From: Lycocorax pyrrhopterus obiensis
Lineage: Eukaryota > Chordata > Aves > Passeriformes > Paradisaeidae
NCBI GenBank assembly: GCA_014706295.1
Contig: JACSVZ010000022.1
Location: forward strand, 7,520,830-7,584,829
Length of the DNA stretch: 64,000 nt
Direction: 5' to 3'
The notes beneath the pieces are model-generated. The model did no database searches. It saw nothing but the letters and a program-made list of their open reading frames with translations, and was not told the DNA's origin. Shown here piece after piece: positions 57,943-64,000 of this stretch. How positions within the stretch are numbered: the first letter of the stretch is position 1; each line of letters starts with the position of its first letter. Made by a program: the position numbers and the translations under genes.

Positions 57943-58440
57943 AATCATGGACTAGTTCACATTGAAACTGGCATTTGTAGATCGTCTTGCCCCTGCTTAA
58001 AAGAGGGCCAGCTTCAAAGGTAGCTAAGGTTTCTCAGGGCCATGTTCTGTCAAGTTTTAAAAATCTGCAAGGTTAGGTGTTTTACCATCTTTTTGTGCAA
58101 CCTGTTCCAGAACTTAACTGTCCTCCTTTCAATTTATTTTTTAATGAAGTAGGAATTTGTCTTGTTGCAACTCGTGATCGTTGCCTTTTATCCTTTCACT
58201 GTATCTGAGAAAAGTTGGACTCAGTCTCCTGTGTAGCCATCTATCAGTAGTAGAAGGCACCAGTTAAAGTCCCTTCTTTAACTTTTAGGTTTTTCAGGCT
58301 GAAAAAAATTCACCTCCCTCATCTTTTCCTCATGTGTTTTGCTATCTTGATAGTCTATTGCTGGACTCAATTTGTTGATGTTGTTCTTGCACTGTAAGCA
58401 GAGAAAACCATCCAAATTTGGAACTGGGCCTCAGTTGTGG
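57943..58440 (-). mobile_element. Long, old CR1 LINE fragment
   Basis: The plus strand begins CAGAATCATGGACTAGTTC and continues through TCTCAGGGCCATGTTCTGTC, TTGTGCAACCTGTTCCAGAA, AGTAGGAATTTGTCTTGTTG, TTTTTCAGGCTGAAAAAAAT and CATCTTTTCCTCATGTG to GTCTATTGCTGGACTC. These follow the reverse complement of CR1 further 5' than the other copies here, nearly 500 bases. The heavy divergence marks an old insertion. Similarity is lost around 58440. Confidence 0.85.
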
Positions 58441-59360
58441 CTAATATTTTGTATTAATCGTGTACTCTGTTGGTATCAGGTGCTCAAGCCTTGGCCACAA
58501 CAGTAATGTAATGGCTCTCATTCAAATGTTGGGGTATCAGGGTGTACCTGCAAGGCCTGCTTGGAAGAGCCTCTCTCCTAACACACTGTGCCCAGGTCAT
58601 CCTGTCCCATTCCTTTGGCTCTCTGTGGCAGCAGTACACTTAATTGCCTTTTCTCTCGTTGCTGAACTGACTGGTTTGTCCTGGAGATGTTGAGTTTGTT
58701 TTCTTCTTTCACAAAGTGCACACACTCCTATGGACTTTTACAAAGGAATCAGAGACATCCGGGAAAAAAAGCAGAAGGAGCAGAAAGCCCTCAATTTCTT
58801 CTTCTATGAATAATTTAGTGCCAAGTTAACTGAAACATTTGAAAAAGAGGTTTTTGGTGCACAGCTTCATTAAACCCTCTATCCCCAAATGGATTCTCTA
58901 TCAGTGTCAGCATCCAACACTTCATCTTGTCCCAATCACTGCAAAGGCCTCGTGGAAATAAAATGCAGAGGAAGGGAGAGGCAAAGCAGATTATCGTTGC
59001 CATTAGACATGTCTGTGTGTGCGCACATGTGCTCTACAAACTCACAGTGAGGGCGAAAACAGGATCTGTATGGAAGAAGGAACAAAGCCCCAAACCATAG
59101 AATCCTTCCAAAACATGCGCTCCTTTGCGGGGTGGGCCACGCTGTTAGAGCACTGTGCCACTCTCCAACCCCCTTTCTCTGGAGCACGAGTTTTAGCCAG
59201 AGGATTCTGTTCTCATCCACTGAGCTTTTACCAGCACAGTGAGTGGGACCCCCTTCTCTTGGCAGAGGTTTCTGTCAGCGATCTGTCTTCTGCAGCTATT
59301 TCCGTGGGAAGGCCCTCCATCTGGTGCTTGGCAGGGAAGGGAACTTTCCTCTCAAATGTT
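58441..59360. other. Unique noncoding sequence
   Basis: No gene recognised. It could contain the decayed continuation of the CR1 at its left edge, but no landmark is clear. Frames up to 123 codons at 59.0-59.6 kb overlap in several registers and are unsupported. Confidence 0.5.
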
Positions 59361-59379
59361 TTCTCTCTCTCTCTCTCTC
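59361..59379. repeat. (TC)n microsatellite
   Basis: About nine TC units. Two overlapping plus-strand frames run through it and gain Ser-Leu repeats from it. Confidence 0.9.
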
Positions 59380-62190
59380 ACCCTGTTTAAGGTATACCCT
59401 TTGGAAATCTTCAACGTCCAAGATTTATTTTTGCACAGGGTACATACTTTGTTTTACGTGGTCTGGCTTTCTTTTCTTCTCACAAAACGCCACCCCTGTG
59501 CCCTGCTTGTCCTGGCAGAGGGAGAAGAATGCTGTTTGCTTTAACATTACCTTGGGTGTCAGTATGCAACAGGTCAAAAGATGTGACAAGTACACATGCT
59601 AATCCCTTTCCCTTTCAGTTAATAGAATAACACAGATGGGAAAGTTTACATTGGGATCTGACACTCATTCTGAGCTGAAGTTAAAAAGGAGATGGGGTTG
59701 GACATTACATTTCAGATGAGAGCAGTTACTGCACAAACTCACCTTCCCGCTCAGCATCACGTTGCTCCTGTTATCCTAAATCCCGTTTGCTCTGCTAAGA
59801 ATGTCCCCCTTCCCCTTCTACTCTCCTTTTGAGAGTAGTATATAGACTTGGCTATGTCTTGGAAAGCTTTTGCAGAATAAAATATTCCCCAAGAATCAGT
59901 GATGTTCAAGTGAAAAAATGTCAACATTTTCTGCTGAAACACCACCGTTGGTGACTTTTTAAACATTTGGCATTTCTGAGCATTGAAATATCACATTAGA
60001 AAATCATCCCCACCAGATACCAACCAGATACCTTCTTAGAAATATTAAACCGATTTCAATAAAATTCCATATTACCAGTTTTGTCACATCTAATCTGACT
60101 GTTAATATTTCGTTTTATTCTGTTTTCTGGTTTTTTATAGCCTCCAGAATGCGTCCTCTGACATTGTGTGACATAGCCCATTTGTAAATTTGCTTGCCTG
60201 GGGATTTGCCGCTATACATTATCCCAGGGAACACACAGGAGAATAAAACTTAGGATTACGCCTCATATTCAGAGGGGAAAAACTGCAGTGATGACTGACT
60301 TGAAGGGCTTGTCCACATCACACCAAATATCCCTTTCTTGCCATCAGGTATGTACCATTCCACAGTGCCTTTCATGAGAACCTTCTGCCAGCTCCCCATG
60401 ATCCCTCAAGATCAAGAATCTGATTGAGAACTCCTTAAAATTATGGTTTTGAGGATATCTCTGTAATGAGAAGAATATCTAGGATCTGTTCTTATATTCA
60501 TGTGGGTCTCAGAAAATAAACATGAAGAAATTGTATTTTCTACAATTTTTTTTCTAAAAATCTCAATTCTATAAACAAAGCTATATGTTAATTACTGAAA
60601 ATAAGATTGGGCATGCAAGTAAAAACATATTTTTAACTGAAAAAGACATATGTATATACTGAGCTTACTAGCAATGAAAATACTCTATTTGTATTAGAAA
60701 CTACATCTATATGGTTTGCCACAAATACATTGTTCATGAGAAACACGCAGTGACCTGCTTTCTGATTAGAGAACTGACATTTGGCTTTGAGAATCACTGC
60801 CTGTTTCATCTGGTTTCTTTGAAAATGTGCAGTTTCAGAACTGCTTTTTCACACTGCTTTGTACACTTCTCCATGAGTTTCACGGCAGAGAGGGTGTGTG
60901 CCTCTCTCAGCCTGGCACCTTCCGATAACTGTGAGAACTCACTAATGATTCAGAAATCAAGATCTCAAATCCAAAATTCAAGATCTTCCTCTCCAACCTG
61001 GGAACAGCTCTGAGGTTCATTCACAGACCATGCAGAGGAGAGCAAACACCAAACTCAGTTTGAAGAAGCTCAAAGCCTCAAATTTTGGTGAAAGGTCCAT
61101 CTAGGTCAATGGAGAAGTGGTTCCCAACAGGGAGCGTGAGGAAGACCAGCTTAAACTAGACACTTGTATTTTAGGCAGTAGGATGAGGTGAGAGAGGTCC
61201 TACAATCAGGGCTGGTCTGCAGAGTGGTGTAGATACACAGGCCAAGGTTCAGGACACATCAGATTGGGCAGTTTTCTGAGGTTTTCGGGCTGATCTTTCT
61301 TTCTATTGATGTTTGAAATGGGCACTCAGGGAAGCTGTGTGTCCCACAGAAGCTCTGATCTGATTTTGGAGGTGCCTTTCTTCCTGCTTCATAGAAAACC
61401 TTGAAACAGCAACTTATTGATTACCGAAATTTGATTAAATGTGGATCAGGTGAGTCCAGGTCACTTTTCCTACGTAGGGACCAGCATTCCCATTGGTTCT
61501 GCTGGATGTTCAGGCTCCTTGTTTGGGGCAAGGCACCTAAATGCTTTTGTCACCCTGACCTTTACTCTCTGTTCTAATTTCACTTCTGACTTCTTGACTA
61601 AGATGTCTCACAAGGGAGAGCAATTAGTGCCCATCACAAGGAAAGCTTTTGCAACATGGGTGACTGCCCACAAGAAACACAGTTGAGACCACCAACTGTT
61701 TTATTTGTTTTTCTTCCAATTTCTGCTGATTGAGAAGCTCATGAGATACATCTCATTTCCCTGGAGGTCCCCAGGGAAGCAGTGGTCAGACAGTCCTTTT
61801 CCAGCCCGCTTTGGTCAACGCTGGTGGTACAGCACTGCTAAATTCTGCCTAATTGAGGCCTCATCAATGCTACTGGCAGCTTATTTCGGCCACCAAACTC
61901 TTATTATTTGATGGTAAACACTTTAATTCACTGCTATTCAGAGCCTGGTTTGGACAAGTTAAGTAGAGGAAAATGGTTTAGTGTCCTGAGCTACAGGTTT
62001 TAGAGAATTAAACTAAAATCTCCAATAATGGTTTTGGTGCTAAATGTTCCATTGTGGGTGGGAGCCACTGCCCCATTTGAAAATGGCCTCTGCTCACTGC
62101 AGTGCCAGGTGAAGGTTTTTAGATCTATGTCTATCTGCAGACCTACGTTAAAAAATTTGAGATGTCTTTGGATTTCTCTGCACTATGTTA
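59380..62190. other. Unique noncoding sequence
   Basis: No gene or recognised repeat. The stretch at about 60.13-60.26 kb (CAGAATGCGTCCTCTG, TTTGCCGCTATACATTATCC) is repeat-free with retained CpGs and might be conserved, but it is not called. Open frames stay at or below 100 codons. Confidence 0.55.
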
Positions 62191-62335
62191 TCATAAATTA
62201 TAGAATCATAAAATACCCTGAGTTGGAGGGGACATACAAGGACCATCAATGTTCAGCTCCTGGCCCTGCACAGGGCAGCCCCAGCAATCCCACGCTGTGC
62301 CTGAGAGTGCTGTGTGTTGTGCCCACAGGTATTGC
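62191..62335 (-). mobile_element. CR1 LINE 3'-end fragment
   Basis: The plus strand has ATTATAGAATCATAAAATAC, CCTGAGTTGGAGGGGACATA, CAGCTCCTGGCCCTGCACAG and GTGCCTGAGAGTGCTG. This is the reverse complement of the CR1 branch that includes the 53.5 kb copy. It may extend to about 62450 with lower similarity. The open frame across it is an artefact. Confidence 0.88.
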
Positions 62336-63454
62336 CCAGTGGAAAAGGTAACATCTAAACTACATCATCCTTTTGCTAATTTGAGCAGGAATTTCAGTAC
62401 CCCTTCAAATCCCTCTCCTCCCTGCTTCCTCCAGTTTGAGGGAGGCCAGTAATTTGTTGGTGGCTGTTTAACCTCAGGAGGCCTTTTTGCTTTCCCATCT
62501 CCTACCCCACACAGCCTGAGATGCTCTTGCCAGCAAGCTGAGCTGAGGCTCGCCTCATTTCCTCCCCTGTAATTCCACTCTTGACTTGGATGAGAAAGGC
62601 ACTGAGTAGATTAAATTTACCTCTTCCTCTGTGGCTGGACTATTAGTGCTTCCTATGTATGGGAACAGACCAAGCCACATCGAGTTCTAGGAGTGATTCA
62701 GGTAGAGACAGAGCCTCCACTTTAACTGGACCTTGCATATGAATATCTCAAAGAATTAAAAAGTTATAGTTCTGCTGTGTAAATAAAACGTGCCAACACT
62801 TCTATTTTATGCAGTTCTCTGTGCTATACTTAGGACTTGCCTCTACTGATGTTACTTGGAGTATTTCCACCAACTTTAGTTTGGGCCTTAGAAGTAATTT
62901 TTGATGGCGTCATTTGTGGTTCTTTGTTGAGTTCTTTAATTCAACCTATTTTCATATAAGAAAGATCTTTGCTTCCTAACACAGGAGGTGCAGCACAGGC
63001 CTGATCCCCGTAACCTCACAAGCCAGAAACCGCTACAAGATCATGTCCACTACAAGTCACAAAATCTTTTTTTTTATAAAAATGTTTCAATTATCCAGAA
63101 AATGTGTTTTCATGATGAGGCTAAGGCACAGCATGAATGCCATTTCATGTAAAGCATACAATTAAATACGTGTGTGTGTAGATTATAAAACTGATTGGGA
63201 AAAACAGCTCAAAGATAAACACCCAATGAGTTATTTGTCTGGTAAGATAGCCTATGTTTATTCCCATTCCAGAGATCTCATGTCTGATCAAACTAGATTT
63301 ATAACAAGACATTCAAAATATAGGTTATTTTTGGACCAAGAGAATAAAGTTTTCCCCTGCCCTGATGCCTACAAAGGGATCTGGCAATGCCAGGGAACAC
63401 GATGTGCTGGGACTCCTGCTCAACACAGTTGTTCTCTTTTAGATCTCTTTTATT
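62336..63454. other. Unique noncoding sequence
   Basis: No gene or repeat recognised beyond a possible decayed CR1 continuation at the left edge. The 138-codon plus frame at 63172-63588 runs into the MIR-like relic that follows, which argues against a real protein. Confidence 0.5.
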
Positions 63455-63605
63455 TCTTGTTTGTTTGTCTCTTTCTCTCTCTTGTCCTACATTTAGATAT
63501 TAAGCTTCTTGGACAGAGTGGGATTTGGCATTCATTGTTCCAACAGTCAGATTTATTCCAGAGGAGCTCTCGATTTGGGACCAATTGATGTTGGTAATAG
63601 ATATT
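63455..63605 (+). repeat. Ancient MIR-like (core-SINE/L2-tail) fragment
   Basis: The order TTGTTTGTCTCTTTCTC, TTGTCCTACATTTAGATATT, AAGCTTCTTGGACAGAGTGG and the closing TTGGTAATAGATATTGAATG follows the 3' part of this family (tttgtctgtcttgtc, tatttagattgtaagctcttt, ggggcagggac, ggtaatacaaataatg). It is diverged and recognised mainly from block order, compared with the clearer relative at 26.64-26.84 kb. Confidence 0.6.
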
Positions 63606-64000
63606 GAATGTAAGTCAAAAAGAGAGCTCCATGGCTGAGCTTGATGCAAAGAGTGCAGCATTAGGAAAGGTTTATGAAAAAGCACAAATTTTGCAGAATC
63701 TTGTTTAGTTCCTCTTTCAGTCTCTGATTCTGGGTTTCAGGGAAGAGGTGACCACACACAGCCAGCAGAGTTTCCTCCTGGTGATACCTCTGTGAGGACT
63801 CAGCCATCCCTGGACATGGCAGGGAGCGTTGGGCAACACATTTGTATTTCATGTGACTTTCCTGTGAGTCACATCTCCTTTAGTCACCAGAGCATCCCAT
63901 CCCATCTCATCTCAGCGCTCTCTTTCTGAGAATTGAGTTGACTCATCACTCCTAGGTTTCTTTTCCCTTGGCAAGATTCTCCATCCCTTCACCTGATGCC
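63606..64000. other. Unique noncoding sequence at window edge
   Basis: Nothing recognisable. A short CATCCCATCCCATCTCATCTC pattern near 63894-63914 is a minor simple repeat. Confidence 0.5.

Overview
This window looks like nuclear DNA from a bird, most likely a passerine. The main evidence is at least ten 3' ends of CR1 LINEs, the dominant avian retrotransposon. Their signature is an end resembling 'AACCATTCTATGATTCTATG', or its reverse complement 'ATAGAATCATAGAATGG' at the start of minus-strand copies. There is also one solo LTR of an endogenous retrovirus whose 3' part resembles, from memory, LTRs of songbird genomes. Five decayed MIR-like (core-SINE) copies add an older amniote layer. GC content looks moderate, and there is no dense coding signal, operon structure, rRNA, tRNA or CRISPR.

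No protein-coding gene can be supported. The open frames are short (longest about 180 codons), lie on both strands, often cross repeats, and match no protein family I recognise. The window is therefore intergenic (a gene desert) or lies inside one very long intron. The only gene-like signals are weak. One is a minus-strand segment at 38.06-38.83 kb with two acceptor-like sites, a GTAAGT donor and a long frame broken by one stop. The other is an AATAAA followed by an A13 run near 14.98 kb.

Layout: 0-9.6 kb is mostly featureless unique sequence with one MIR-like relic at 5.6 kb. From 9.6 to 14.6 kb there are three CR1 pieces and a CpG-richer block at 12.56-13.0 kb. From 15 to 23 kb there is AT-rich sequence, a MIR-like relic at 17.9 kb and two TA microsatellites (22.0 and 23.1 kb). 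From 23.2 to 31.4 kb there is almost no young repeat and a run of blocks that look like developmental enhancers, rich in TAAT, ATTTGCAT and GATAA-type motifs. From 31.5 to 42 kb there is mixed unique sequence, a MIR-like relic (37.3 kb), the candidate exon/pseudogene and several homopolymer or triplet repeats. From 42.3 to 53.8 kb lies a retroelement-rich stretch: two inverted pairs of similar CR1s, an older CR1, the solo LTR and a different CR1 subfamily, with enhancer-like blocks between them. From 54 to 64 kb there is unique sequence, a long old CR1 at 57.9 kb, another CR1 at 62.2 kb and a MIR-like relic at 63.5 kb.

If the enhancer-like blocks are truly conserved, this DNA would work as distal regulatory sequence for a developmental gene outside the window. 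I cannot name that gene from the sequence alone. All conservation statements here are inferred from motif density and base composition and have not been tested by alignment.
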